This document shows, piece after piece, positions 9,501 through 19,400 of a DNA stretch of 64,000 bases; position 1 is the stretch's first letter, and the number at the start of each line of letters is the position of its first letter. The DNA is from Bacteroidales bacterium. GTDB lineage: Bacteria > Bacteroidota > Bacteroidia > Bacteroidales > CG2-30-32-10. The notes under the pieces were generated by a model, which did not search any database, was not told where the DNA came from, and was given only the letters and a program-made list of their open reading frames with translations. A program made the position numbers and the translations under genes. The stretch lies in the NCBI GenBank assembly GCA_035353855.1, contig DAOQAK010000003.1, positions 58,064-122,063 on the forward strand. Direction: 5' to 3'.

Positions 9501-11576
9501 TATAAAATCTTCACTTGAGGTCTCAACTTCATTGAACAAATCGCCTGCAAGGCATGAAAGAGCCATAAGGAAAGGATACCTTTCGTGATTACTGTATGCA
9601 GAAGGGTAATCAATGCTATAATCAAATCCTATTCCTGCACCATGCCCAAAGAATGTCATTAATGATACTCCGTTATTAATAATTTGTTGTAATGAGTCGG
9701 CAGTATTTATTTGAATAGGTGCGGTGGAACTTTTAAAGAACGAACGAACATATCCGCCAAATAATGTATCTTCAATTATATTTTTATAATTATTAAGATA
9801 AGCTGAAAGGGCATTAACCTGTTGCTGGGTACTCCCGCCTCCAAAATGTAAAACATTTTTCATCCATTCCTGCGGACCTTCAGACTGTACTTGTTCATAT
9901 TCCTGAACTTTATTTAAATACCATCCAACCTGTGTTGAATTTTTAGCTGCCAAACGACCTATAGGAATAATAGGCGTTAAAGATGTATCACGCTTGACAA
10001 AAAGATTATCAGAAGGAGGTGCGCCAAAACCAGGTATAAGTGTGGCACTGTAATATCCCGAGTTTTTCCTGTAACATTTGGAAGCATCTGCATTGGCTGC
10101 ACGGTAACCTTTTCCAATTAAAAAAACATCTTTAGGAACATCAGAAAAATTATCTTGAGCATAATACATAAAATTACGGATAGCAACCGGGTCCTTTCGA
10201 ATACCATAACAAAACTGATCGTATAATTCATCAACATCAGCAAGCAATGCCTTATAAGTGCCGCTACCAGACGAATTCCTATAATCCCGATATTCTTCTG
10301 CTGCGCTCCATAACGATTTATGAGTAATAATAATATAATTCGAATTTAAAACTGAAGAAGTTGTATAATCAGTGAATTTTGCGAAATTTGAAACATCTGA
10401 GTTTACCGGTTCTAATGAAGTTATATTTTGAATTTGACCTTCAGAAGTAATATAACATTTCTTTTCACCAGCAGAATTTGGAAGTACAACATCATAGTTC
10501 GAAACATTTTTTACAACCTTTATCCGTTTGTGATTGGTTAAATCATAAAATCGCACTGAATCATTACCAGTAACAGTAAAATTTGAAAGACTTAATTTTA
10601 CTTTTGCTGAAGCACTTAGATAAGGTACATACATTACAAAATTACTATCACCCTCAAGATTTAATGTATGCGCATATTTCACATTAATATATGACAATGT
10701 GTTGTAATCAGGATTGCCGCTACTTCCAAGATCATTAACAGAAGAGAAACTAAAAGAAGATGTAGATGTGCCCAGGGCTGAACATGCTACAGAGCACTTA
10801 TACCTACAAGTATAGTAACCTTCAAATAATGAATCTATTGTTATACCCGCAAAATTCATGTTAATATGATGGTCAGGATTTAAACCAGCAAAGTTAGATG
10901 CACCAACAAGCAGGAACTCTATATCGGCAGTGCCTGAAGAATAAATATTTGCAACAGGAATACTTTTAGTAACTGTACTTCCTTTTGAAAACCATTGATC
11001 AAACCAACCTTCAGAAGCAATATATTCCGGATCGGTTACATCGTTACCATCGGTAGTACCAGTTGAATACCTACTAACATAATCAGCTCGTGAAATTTTA
11101 TTAAAATAGGTCTGGACCGGATAAGAGCCAACATCAGTTTCTAAAGTCATACGATAATTGCTCGTTGAATACGGATTAATGGTCAGATAATAAATTGCCG
11201 TATCGTTAAACATACTGTAATTTGCATTGGGATGGTCGGCTTTATTTAAATATAGTGCGGAGTCGTACCATCCGTCGTTGTGCATACCATAAAATTCAAT
11301 ATAATCATTAGCATTAAAAACATTATCATTCTCGCCTTTCACATAAATATATTGCTGCACTCCACGTCCAAAGATTTGAAAACGTTTGGGGTTGGTATTT
11401 GCGGGAACACCTGCATTTGCAAGAGTTGCAGAATCAATTCGGAACACGCCATCCCGGTATACAATAATTCGCCAGTATTGCTGGCTATATTTAATCCATT
11501 CATTGCCGTATGGCTGTGAAAATGCAATGGAATAAACAGAAGTAAATAAAATTAAAAGAAGTAAATATTTTTTCAT
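6519..11576 (-). CDS. PorU2-like type IX secretion sortase (gingipain-family C25 peptidase)
   Basis: A 1685-residue exported protein with a signal peptide (MKKYLLLLILFTSVYSIAFSQ). The N-terminal region carries jelly-roll-like sequence, and a C25 cysteine protease domain spans about residues 410-780. The catalytic dyad is visible as His645 in FFGHGAGIG and Cys675 in MALSCLAGDLF. Later come CARDB-like segments (about 800-900 and 1380-1480) and a FlgD-like C-terminal tail starting NWPNPFSTATHFVF. In this family PorU cleaves T9SS sorting tails and attaches cargo to the surface; PorU2 proteins are larger relatives that sit beside a PorV/PorQ-type partner, as here (21 bases downstream of that gene). 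Surface location is inferred; its cargo range is unknown. Confidence 0.85.
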   Translation of the reverse strand: MKKYLLLLILFTSVYSIAFSQPYGNEWIKYSQQYWRIIVYRDGVFRIDSATLANAGVPANTNPKRFQIFGRGVQQYIYVKGENDNVFNANDYIEFYGMHNDGWYDSALYLNKADHPNANYSMFNDTAIYYLTINPYSTSNYRMTLETDVGSYPVQTYFNKISRADYVSRYSTGTTDGNDVTDPEYIASEGWFDQWFSKGSTVTKSIPVANIYSSGTADIEFLLVGASNFAGLNPDHHINMNFAGITIDSLFEGYYTCRYKCSVACSALGTSTSSFSFSSVNDLGSSGNPDYNTLSYINVKYAHTLNLEGDSNFVMYVPYLSASAKVKLSLSNFTVTGNDSVRFYDLTNHKRIKVVKNVSNYDVVLPNSAGEKKCYITSEGQIQNITSLEPVNSDVSNFAKFTDYTTSSVLNSNYIIITHKSLWSAAEEYRDYRNSSGSGTYKALLADVDELYDQFCYGIRKDPVAIRNFMYYAQDNFSDVPKDVFLIGKGYRAANADASKCYRKNSGYYSATLIPGFGAPPSDNLFVKRDTSLTPIIPIGRLAAKNSTQVGWYLNKVQEYEQVQSEGPQEWMKNVLHFGGGSTQQQVNALSAYLNNYKNIIEDTLFGGYVRSFFKSSTAPIQINTADSLQQIINNGVSLMTFFGHGAGIGFDYSIDYPSAYSNHERYPFLMALSCLAGDLFNEVETSSEDFILIDEKGTIGYLASITYAYQDALDHYANYFYKNIGQINYNKPVGICIQNTIDTIQKLYPNVFSHKSACLEMTLHGDPAIKINSYDLPDYQITQPDVYFTPSEVTTLDSVFSINIISTNIGKAIDTVFRVSVKREFPDGSEKDTIILVDATLFKDTFSIALPVSVSNGVGVNKFTVWLDSYSEIPEISETNNSVSATLNIKSNDITPVLPYEFAIVPSLTNLTLKASTGDPFALNKTYRFELDTTDAFNSPAKVSQLVVHPGGVISWNPVFPILKDSIVYFWRCSPDSATYGTYTWRESSFQYITGKHGWGQAHFFQFKNDEYQYVKYNKTARRFQFVNDLKSIFAQTGYFINDSYYYWAEEKVAINGYSYPGFIWTCLGMGHGFKIIVLDSISAEPWEVPAIGIPYYVSGAFHCQETSATNVFDFPLSTNVSEMDALAHFLLDSVPENDYVIAMSHRNHFCNEWNLNLINAFRSIGSSIDTINITKPTDGNPYIIIGKKGAVPGSVAELKASTIELQHLSDTIQTRWKQGYIESTIIGPAASWDSLFWRVESIDPNLTDEVKLNVIGIKNDGSTEILIKDLPPLSDSLDMSIHDRIDSSIYPYIKLMAVMKDETFSTPYQMIRWQVTYEPVPETALDPLLYYTFESDTVAEGDSIHFACATHNIGEANMDSLLIHFWVIDANRNVAQSKYVRYETHPVGDTLIGSVSFPTNGLAGLNELWIEVNPNDDQVEQYHFNNIGSHTFYVNSDKINPLLDVTFDGVHIMDGDIVSSKPLIEIRLKDENKFLLLNDISDTSLFKVFIQKPDESQAARIYFTSPSGEEIMRFYPAPSSSDNKCRIEYNAGFPVDGIYKLIVQAKDKSQNNSGYYDYELDFEVINKSTITQVMNWPNPFSTATHFVFTLTGSEIPNYFKIQIMTITGKVVREITLDELGSIHIGRNITPYAWDGKDEYGDQLANGVYLYRVISYINGKTIEKSQTDADKYFKQEFGKMYLMR

Positions 11577-11597
11577 AGCAATACTTAATATCTTGCT

Positions 11598-12692
11598 TTA
11601 GTCTGCATTATTTTCACCTTTATTAATATTAATTCTTAACGAAAAAATATTTGAATAAATGGCAATTGATTTATCCAATAAATCGGTTAATGCATAATCA
11701 ATTTCAAGTTTATTTTTAATGCGAATCCCTATTCCCATATTAGGCTGATAGCTTGTAACCTTTTTACCGGATAAATTTGTTACATACTGAACATTCCCAA
11801 TGCCACCACGAAGAAATACAATATTTTTATATGATAATTCTCCGCCAAAATGAGGGTCAGCGCTAATGAAATTCGTTCTGAAATAAACATTTCTTTTCCC
11901 GTCAAAAGTAAAGTCAACATCCACAACAGGCATAAAAATAAAATTCGGAGAAAGATTAAATTTACGGCTGGCTGAAATTATCAATTTTGGTAATGTAACT
12001 TCAATTGAATTGGTTGGAATTTCATTTCCTGTTAAAGAAAAAACTTCTTTCATATTTTCGGGGATATCAAAACTCCAAGCATTGAAAGTGGAAGTAATAT
12101 CACGTGCAGTAGCTCCAAATAACCATTTATTATATTTATATTGAGCTCCTGCATCAAGACCAAAGCCCCATGAACGAGCAAAATCGCCAACTTTACGATG
12201 AACAATTTTAGCATTGGCGCCTACTCTTAGATTCTCGTTTAATTTTCTACCATACGAAAAGATAAAAGCATAATCAGCAGCAGAAAAAGTGGTAATACGA
12301 TCATAATCAATATTGCCTTCGGCATCAATAAGTTCAGTAGTATTAGGAATATCATCAACTGCAAAACGGATAAAAGAAAAAGCTCCGGCACTCTTTTCAT
12401 CAATCTTTTTTGCTAATGCACCATAATCATATTTAGCAATGCCTGCAAAATATTCAGAGTGCATTAATCCAAGCTGAAGGTCGGATTCGATATGCGTTAA
12501 TCCCGCAGGATTCCAGTAACCCGAAGTTACATCATCGGTAATGCTTACTACAGCATTCGACATACCAAGCGCCCTTGCTCCTACTCCGATAGCAAGAAAC
12601 TCATTACTGTATTTTGGTGCTTGCGCATTTGTATAAACACTATAAAATACAACCGAAGCGATTAATAAGATTTTCTTTATCATGCATTTCAT
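11598..12692 (-). CDS. PorV/PorQ-family outer-membrane protein
   Basis: A 364-residue protein with a signal peptide ending near VYTNAQA. Next comes the family hallmark ANEFLAIGVGARALGMSNA-type segment (here SNEFLAIGVGARALGMSNA) and VTSGYWNPAGL. The remainder is alternating beta-strand sequence expected of a 14-stranded FadL-like barrel. PorV shuttles T9SS cargo and binds the sortase PorU at the outer membrane; PorQ-type members are close relatives. Its position directly upstream of the PorU2-like gene suggests it is the dedicated barrel partner. It lies behind a candidate -7 box (12724-12733). Whether this is PorV, PorQ or a third paralogue cannot be settled here. Confidence 0.85.
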   Translation of the reverse strand: MKCMIKKILLIASVVFYSVYTNAQAPKYSNEFLAIGVGARALGMSNAVVSITDDVTSGYWNPAGLTHIESDLQLGLMHSEYFAGIAKYDYGALAKKIDEKSAGAFSFIRFAVDDIPNTTELIDAEGNIDYDRITTFSAADYAFIFSYGRKLNENLRVGANAKIVHRKVGDFARSWGFGLDAGAQYKYNKWLFGATARDITSTFNAWSFDIPENMKEVFSLTGNEIPTNSIEVTLPKLIISASRKFNLSPNFIFMPVVDVDFTFDGKRNVYFRTNFISADPHFGGELSYKNIVFLRGGIGNVQYVTNLSGKKVTSYQPNMGIGIRIKNKLEIDYALTDLLDKSIAIYSNIFSLRININKGENNAD

Positions 12693-12723
12693 ATTTTCAA
12701 TCTTTTATTTGATTGAATTCCAA

Positions 12724-12733
12724 CGTAAAATTA
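12724..12733 (-). promoter_or_regulatory. Candidate -7 box (TAATTTTACG) for the PorV/PorU2 run
   Basis: On the minus strand TAATTTTACG lies 31 bases upstream of the ATG at 12692. The identical ten bases occur 38 bases before the T9SS gene at 46566 and before the PIN-PhoH gene at 61469. It resembles TAnnTTTG with a changed last base. Confidence 0.4.
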
Positions 12734-12895
12734 ACAGAAAAAGTATATATTCTTTAATCTGACCTATAAAAATACTAAAATAATACAAAAAATGCAAACA
12801 TTAATTATCGGAAGCTCATAAGTCCTAATTTCATAACTTAGTCAAATAGGCAAGGATAATTCCGTTACGCGTTCTCTTTTTTATTCTGACTTCAA

Positions 12896-14068
12896 CTAAT
12901 TTATAATAGCTTCTTTAATTTGGGTTAAAGCTTTTTCAATAACCGAAAGCGGACAGGCGATATTCATTCGCTGAAAACCTTCACCTTCTTTGCCAAATAT
13001 TGCCCCATCATTAAACCCGACTTTTGCTTTTTTGATAAGAATATCATTTAACTCATTTTGATTTAATTTTAAATTTCTGAAATCAAGCCATAGCAAATAC
13101 GTTCCTTCCGGTTCAATAAGTTTTATATCGGGTAAATTTTTCTGTAAAAAAACTTTTATAAAATCAATATTCTTTTGCAAATAATCCAGCAGTTGTTCCA
13201 GCCAGTCTTCGCCATGAGTGTATGCTGCTTCGAGTGCAATATTCCCAAACAAGTTGCCCATACCAATTTCAATATTGTTAAGAGTTGATTCGTATATGCT
13301 GAATAATTTTTTATTTGGAATTATTAATGCCGAAGTGCTTAGCCCTGCTAAATTAAATGTTTTGCTGGGAGCTATTGCTGTAATAACATGCTGTGAAATT
13401 TCTTCCGAAATTGAAGCCAAAGGAATGTGTTTGTATTTTCGGTAAATTAAATCGGAATGAATTTCGTCGGATAAAATAATAATATTATTCCTGATGCAGA
13501 TTTCACTCAAGCGAATTAATTCATCTTTTGTCCATACACGTCCAACCGGGTTGTGCGGGTTTGATAAAATTAACATTCGAGTTTGCTTATCAATTTTTTG
13601 TTCCAAATCATCAAAATCAAAATGATAATAGTTATTGATATTTTTTAACGGATTGCAAACCAATTGTCGTTGATTTTTTTCAACAACATGAAAAAACGGA
13701 TGATAAACCGGCGGCTGAATAATTATTTTGTCACCGGGTTTAGTGAAGGCTTGTACACATATAGCCATTGCAGGTACAACACCGGGACTTACAGAAATCC
13801 ATTCGCGTTGTATTTTCCAGGCATGTCGTTTTTGAAGCCAGTTGATTATAGAATTATAAAATCCTTCTGGTCTTATGGAGTAGCCATAAATTTCATGTGA
13901 TAACCTTTCATGTAAAACTTTTACAACAAAATCGGGTGATTTGAAATCCATATCGGCAACCCACATAGGTATTACATCTTCCCTTCCAAATAACTCTTTT
14001 CGCAAATCGTATTTAACACAGGCTGTGTTTTCGCGTTGAATTATTTCGTCAAAATTATATTTCATCAT
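12896..14068 (-). CDS. MalY/PatB-family PLP-dependent C-S lyase/aminotransferase
   Basis: A 390-residue fold-type I PLP enzyme. The Schiff-base lysine is Lys236 in APSKTFNLAGL. SNPHNPVGRVW and the Asp201 stretch LSDEIHSDLIY are the other cofactor-binding marks. MPMWVADMDF-like MWVADMDFKSP and GYSIRPEGFY near the N-terminus are typical of the MalY/PatB (cystathionine beta-lyase) branch rather than AspC. The family releases thiols or H2S from cysteine conjugates, including cystathionine, in the cytosol. It is a monocistronic-looking gene, with 200 bases to the upstream PorV/PorQ gene and 107 to the next upstream gene. Confidence 0.88.
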   Translation of the reverse strand: MMKYNFDEIIQRENTACVKYDLRKELFGREDVIPMWVADMDFKSPDFVVKVLHERLSHEIYGYSIRPEGFYNSIINWLQKRHAWKIQREWISVSPGVVPAMAICVQAFTKPGDKIIIQPPVYHPFFHVVEKNQRQLVCNPLKNINNYYHFDFDDLEQKIDKQTRMLILSNPHNPVGRVWTKDELIRLSEICIRNNIIILSDEIHSDLIYRKYKHIPLASISEEISQHVITAIAPSKTFNLAGLSTSALIIPNKKLFSIYESTLNNIEIGMGNLFGNIALEAAYTHGEDWLEQLLDYLQKNIDFIKVFLQKNLPDIKLIEPEGTYLLWLDFRNLKLNQNELNDILIKKAKVGFNDGAIFGKEGEGFQRMNIACPLSVIEKALTQIKEAIIN

Positions 14069-14109
14069 GCTTATTTAAAAAAATAAAATTAAAAATTTCT
14101 ATCCACAAC

Positions 14110-14180
14110 AAGTCGGGATAAATCGGCATAACTCGTTCTGATCATTTTTAAAATACGAATAAGAACGAGTATAAATCAAT
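14110..14180. repeat. Dispersed inverted-repeat element, copy A
   Basis: The left part reads AAGTCGGGATAAATCGGCAT, followed by AACTCGTTCT; the right arm is AGAACGAGTATAAATCAA. The arms are inverted copies of ACTCGTTCT separated by about 22 bases. It overlaps the last codons of the DUF2461 gene. Related copies lie at 40019-40100 and 62933-62986. Confidence 0.7.
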
Positions 14181-14835
14181 TGGTTAATGCTGTATTTAAA
14201 AAGTGGTTTAGCGGAGTTAATTGAGAAAAAACGCCCAGTACTGTTTTCATTAATTCTTTCTCTGCTAATAATTCAGGTTTCATGGGGTATAAAACTGAAT
14301 AACTTTTATACTTCAACCACTCGGCACCTTTGTAATCTTTTGGAAAATCTTTAGGTACGCGGCTTGTTTTCTCACCTTCAATTGTTCCGAAATATTTTTT
14401 AAAATTTTTATTTTCAATTATTGAAATAAAAGTATCCAGTTTAAAATAAATTTCCTGCCTTATTAATTTTAACCTTTCGGATTGTGGCATATATATTCCT
14501 CCTCCTAAAAAACAAGAGCCCGGTTCAAGATGAAAATAATACCCGGCACTACCTGAATTTTTACCGCCCTTAGCAATAAAAGCTCCCATATTTATTTTAT
14601 ATGGTGGTTTGTTTTTGTAAAAACGGGTATCATTATATATCCTGAAAAGACAATCTTTTGCAGTAAGGCGCATTACATCATTATCGAATTTTGCAACTTC
14701 AGGAATAAGAGTATCTACAAATGTTTCGAACTGACCTTTTGCTTCAGTGTAAACAGTTTTATGCTCATTAAACCATTCGCGATTATTATTTTTCTTTAAA
14801 TCACTCAAAAATTTTAGAATAAATTTTACATTCAT
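14176..14835 (-). CDS. DUF2461 (TIGR02453) family protein
   Basis: A 219-residue soluble protein. MNVKFILKFLSDLKKNNNREWFNEHK is the family's opening pattern, with NREWFNEHK as its core. RIYNDTRFYKNKPPYK and YYFHLEPG are also strong family signatures. The domain is widespread in bacteria and some fungi, and no reaction has been established for it. It lies six bases downstream of a polytopic membrane protein gene and may be co-transcribed with it, but nothing suggests a joint function. Confidence 0.88.
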   Translation of the reverse strand: MNVKFILKFLSDLKKNNNREWFNEHKTVYTEAKGQFETFVDTLIPEVAKFDNDVMRLTAKDCLFRIYNDTRFYKNKPPYKINMGAFIAKGGKNSGSAGYYFHLEPGSCFLGGGIYMPQSERLKLIRQEIYFKLDTFISIIENKNFKKYFGTIEGEKTSRVPKDFPKDYKGAEWLKYKSYSVLYPMKPELLAEKELMKTVLGVFSQLTPLNHFLNTALTN

Positions 14836-14841
14836 AATATT

Positions 14842-16398
14842 TTATTTTGAAGTTATTGTAAAATGATAAGTGGTGCATTTGGCTATATCATTATTTAATT
14901 TAAAATAGATTCCTTTTTCTTTCCCCAGTTTTTTTGCAATGCTCACTGCATCATCTTCTCCATTTGCATACTTTAGGTTTCGGTCGCATAAAAAGGTCAG
15001 GATATAGTCAGAGAAAAATATTTTTGTATCCCTATTGCTTGTTGAATCCCGGCTGATAAAAACAGCTTCATCAGGCATTGCGTTTTCTTTTATGTATTTC
15101 GATTGTTGGTTCATTACAGTATAATCAGCTATATCAGAATAATTATTCAATAAAATATAGTGTGAGATAATTGCAGTAAAAATAACAAGTGATATTATTA
15201 TTGATGACAATATTTTATTTTGATATTTATTTTGTATTTGATAAAAAACATATCCACATATGATGGCAACCCATACTGAAAACTTTGACATTTGTTCTTT
15301 ATGAACAGCATTGCTATTGAAAAAAACTATAAAATGGATTAATGCAGGAAGAAGTATAACATAAACTAAAACGCTTTTATAATTAAATTTGAATTTCATC
15401 TTCCTTCTGAAAACAAATAAAAATATTACCATAATAATTGCCAGGTAACCAAAGCCTATCAATGAACGATTAATATTTTCAAGCATTACTATCCATGAGT
15501 TGCAACTAAAAATATGAATACCATCAGCGCTTAATGTTGCACCAAAAAACCCACTTCTTTCAAGAAAACGGATTTTCATTGCATGAACCATTGCACCAAT
15601 TCCATTTAATGATGAGAATTGTATAAATGTTAAAAGCAAAGGAAGGAATGAAAATATTAATGTAATAATGAAAAATTTTTGAAATAATTTTTCCCTGATT
15701 TTAAAAAGGCTAAATAATAAAACTGAAAAACTAAAAAACAATCCTATCCATTCAGTATAAATTACAAGGAATAATGATATCCCGAATAAAAAGAACATAT
15801 AAATATTTCCGCAATTTTTTTTAATGATAAATAAAAAAAGAAAAATACTTTGCAGCCATAGAAAAATTTCAGGAAAATATGAATAGCCGGTAATGTTAAT
15901 ATTAACGGGCATAAACAAGAATACCGCCATGGAAATAAATGAAGGAACCGAGAACTTCATCAAATTTTCATTAAGTATTAAATTCATGATAAAGTAAATA
16001 AGCAATGCTCCAAAAATTAATATAATGACATTTAGGAATTTTATTGAAAATTCATCCATTGGAAGATGGAAAAAAGAAATAGCATAATATGCCATGATAT
16101 ATGAAAATGGTGGTGATGAAACATAATAATTGTTTCCATCTTTATCTTCAAGTCGCTTATAATAGGTTATAAATTTATCACCACTGTTTTGATAGGTAAG
16201 TACAGGACAAAAATTATATTCCGAAGGAGAGCTTTCATTCCATATTTTTAAAACAGTTACAGGAAATACAAACCCACCAACATCATTTTTGGGATTAAAA
16301 ATATATTCCTGTTTTGAAAACAGAAATATACAAATAATCACAAACATCATTAAAATGGTTGTAAAACTATTACCTGATTTAAAAAATTTTAAATTCAT
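14842..16398 (-). CDS. Polytopic membrane protein, GT-C glycosyltransferase-like
   Basis: A 518-residue integral membrane protein with about eleven hydrophobic helices, a long first extracytoplasmic loop (about residues 34-105) and a soluble C-terminal region of about 110 residues. The layout matches ArnT/PMT-type (GT39/GT83) glycosyltransferases, which use lipid-linked sugars, but the diagnostic acidic motif is not clear-cut. It resembles the 485-residue protein at 5062-6519 in size, topology and C-terminal tail. It sits directly downstream of the two T9SS cargo genes, with 75 bases between, so modification of surface material is a plausible but unproven role. Confidence 0.5.
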   Translation of the reverse strand: MNLKFFKSGNSFTTILMMFVIICIFLFSKQEYIFNPKNDVGGFVFPVTVLKIWNESSPSEYNFCPVLTYQNSGDKFITYYKRLEDKDGNNYYVSSPPFSYIMAYYAISFFHLPMDEFSIKFLNVIILIFGALLIYFIMNLILNENLMKFSVPSFISMAVFLFMPVNINITGYSYFPEIFLWLQSIFLFLFIIKKNCGNIYMFFLFGISLFLVIYTEWIGLFFSFSVLLFSLFKIREKLFQKFFIITLIFSFLPLLLTFIQFSSLNGIGAMVHAMKIRFLERSGFFGATLSADGIHIFSCNSWIVMLENINRSLIGFGYLAIIMVIFLFVFRRKMKFKFNYKSVLVYVILLPALIHFIVFFNSNAVHKEQMSKFSVWVAIICGYVFYQIQNKYQNKILSSIIISLVIFTAIISHYILLNNYSDIADYTVMNQQSKYIKENAMPDEAVFISRDSTSNRDTKIFFSDYILTFLCDRNLKYANGEDDAVSIAKKLGKEKGIYFKLNNDIAKCTTYHFTITSK

Positions 16399-16473
16399 TA
16401 ATGTATTTATACAAAAACAAAACTAATCATATTTATAATATATGATTGCAGATAAATTACATTATTTTTTTTA

Positions 16474-19400
16474 TCAGCCCTTTATAAACTTGCACCTATA
16501 TTGCTTTTGAGAGTTATCCTCAAAATCAATGCGAAGAAAATAGATAGTATTATCAAGTTGAGAAACATCAATAGTAATATCATTTGTACCCTTATGAATT
16601 TCATTTTTGTTTTCTAGTATCTTCCATCCTTTACTATCATAAATTGAAACGGTGATATTATCTGAAACATTTGAAAACATTTGTACTGTAATCTTATTTC
16701 TGACAGGATTCGGAAAAACTACAATCGGGTTTTCTGAATCATAAACTACTATACGAATATCACTATATGAATATTCACCATCAAAATCAGTTTGTTTTAA
16801 CCGATAGTATGAAGTCCCTTCCAGCGGGCTATCATCAACAGCATGATAGGTTGATAATGTATAATTATTTCCTGCGCCATTAATGGTAAATAATTCATAA
16901 AACTTAAAATCGGCACCAGCTCTTTCAATAGTGAAATAATCATTATTGATTTCGCTTAATGTTGTCCAGTCAATATTCACAGTCAGGTTTTCATTTAGAA
17001 AAGCGTCAAAACTATATAATTCAATTGGCAGAATATCTTCAACCAGCGGACAGTTTGCTTTAGTAGAACCAAATGTCCAGTATTCATCGTTCGATGCATT
17101 GGCACAATCAAACTCAACATATTTTTTACCTGCATCATCATATACTTCATAACCGGTCGTTTCTTTCGTCCACTCTGAAGCTGAAACGCCATCATTATTT
17201 GCGAGGCAAAGAGCACTATCACGCTGTCCGGCTGTTAAACCCGGGAAATCTTCATCATGATAATAAATCCTTCTTGAAGTGTTAGCACCTGTAACAATTA
17301 CATGACGCCAATAAAATTTATCGATGATTCCGCCTTTTAAAAAATTATAATTGATAAAATCATAATTAATCGGCTTTAACCAGAAAAATTGGACTTCACT
17401 TATATTGGCATTATTACCATTTTGAGTAGCTATACCAAAAGGTCTGCATTCACCATCATTTCCTAAAGGATAAATATAATAACCTGCATTTCTTTTAATA
17501 TCCCTTGATATAATCCCATCAACATAAGTACTGTTGGAACATGAAATTTCTTTTTTAATATTTTTATGATTCATCAATATTTTTTTTCCTGAATCTAAAA
17601 CTAAAGCACCATTACTCAATACCAGAACTATACTATCTGAAGGCAATGCGTCATCAAGATCAAGATCATGACTACACTTAGCGCCTTTAGCTCTGTTTAA
17701 TGTAATTCTTTGCAATTTTTTCATAGCTGCAGGAATACAAAGTGTATCTTTTCCTCCCAGGTCGTTAATTACAAACAATGAAGAGCTGGTGCTTCTGATA
17801 CTGTCTCTTTCATTTCCGGTAAGGTTTCCTGAAATAGTTAATTGATGTGAACCTAATATTAACAAACCATCATTTATTGTCAGGTTAGCACATGAAGCAT
17901 TGGAAGTAAGAGTAATTGTATCACCATTATTAATTGTTACATCATCATTTTCATCAGGAGTCCATATTGTTTTACTATCACCTTTATGACCTCCCCATGA
18001 AAATATTTCATCCCAATTTCCGGATTGATGCGATATAAATGAACCTAAATTATTTATCATTCGCTTTACACCAACAGGTGGAACTATAGTTGCATTATAA
18101 TAATTCCCATTTATTTTTGTTTTGATGCAGTACCCGCATAGTGAATCGCCAATAGCAGCGTTATCTTTTATATCATAAGCGAGCCAGAAATAGTTATCTC
18201 CTTCTATTAATGGCTGTGGAGTGGCAGCAATAATTTTAAATGTTCCATCTGGTTCTATGCTTGAGCCTTGTACATCAACAGCTCCGAAATATGAAGAATG
18301 GCCGGTATAAAATATTTTTGCTTCAGAAATATTATCAGTTGTATTTTGTGAAGATGCCGTTGTTAGATCAAACTCTTCAATATTTAATGGAGTTCCGCAA
18401 TTTCCGATAGTAGTTATTTTTATTCCTGCAATACAGTTGGCTAATGAACCTTGGACAATATCAGTACTATCAGGATTGAAAGTAAATATTTCGGTAACTG
18501 ACATTGGCTTTGATTGCTTAACAATACCGAAAACTGTACTTGAAGATATACCATTTATCGAAACTGTTGATGATCCATCCATAAATATCGCAGCCGTTGA
18601 TATGACCTGATTATTTAATGCTTTTATTCTGATTCCTGAAATTTCAAGAGTATCTTTTTTATTATATAGGCTTCCTGTAGATAATGAAACGTCAATAAAT
18701 GCAGGCATTACAGTAATTGAAGCATTTATTATATCGCCATTACCATAATAAACTTCGCCAACTCCTGATTCAAATTTATAACCTGCAGGTACATTAAGAA
18801 TAAAATGAACAGCATTCTGAGATTTGATAAACCCCGAACTTGTATCAGCATCTTCAATAATAGAAAAAGGACTTAATTCAAAATATTCTGAAGTATCGCA
18901 AATTGATGTCGCCGTATTACCCGGTATCACATATACCTGACAATAGTTATCAAAAATATCATCTGTCAGCTCTGCATTACAACCATTAATATCAGTAACT
19001 GTAACCGTATACTGTCCGGGTAAAACATTTACAATACTATCACCGGTTGAAGAATTATTCCAATTATAATCATAGGGCTGTGTACCGCCGGTTGTATTAA
19101 TATACATAGCTCCTGTTGAAGAGCCGCAAACAATAGCATGAGTAATACTTTCAACATGAATAATTAATTTTTCCGGTTCCGATAAAATAAAATTTTTCGA
19201 TGTAATACATCCATAATTATCCGTTACGGTTACTGTATAGTTTCCGGCACTTACATTTTGAACAAATGATGCAGTATTTGAATCTGACCATAAATAAGAA
19301 AATGTAAAATGTCCGCCTGTTGTTGAAATATATATTGCACCATCAGTGCTTCCATTACAACTTATTTGATGAATACTGTCAAGGACAACTAAAAATGAAT

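Noticed and set aside
11280..11519. Plus-strand ORF over the start of the PorU2-like gene
   Set aside because: It is antisense to a strongly supported coding region and lacks features of its own.
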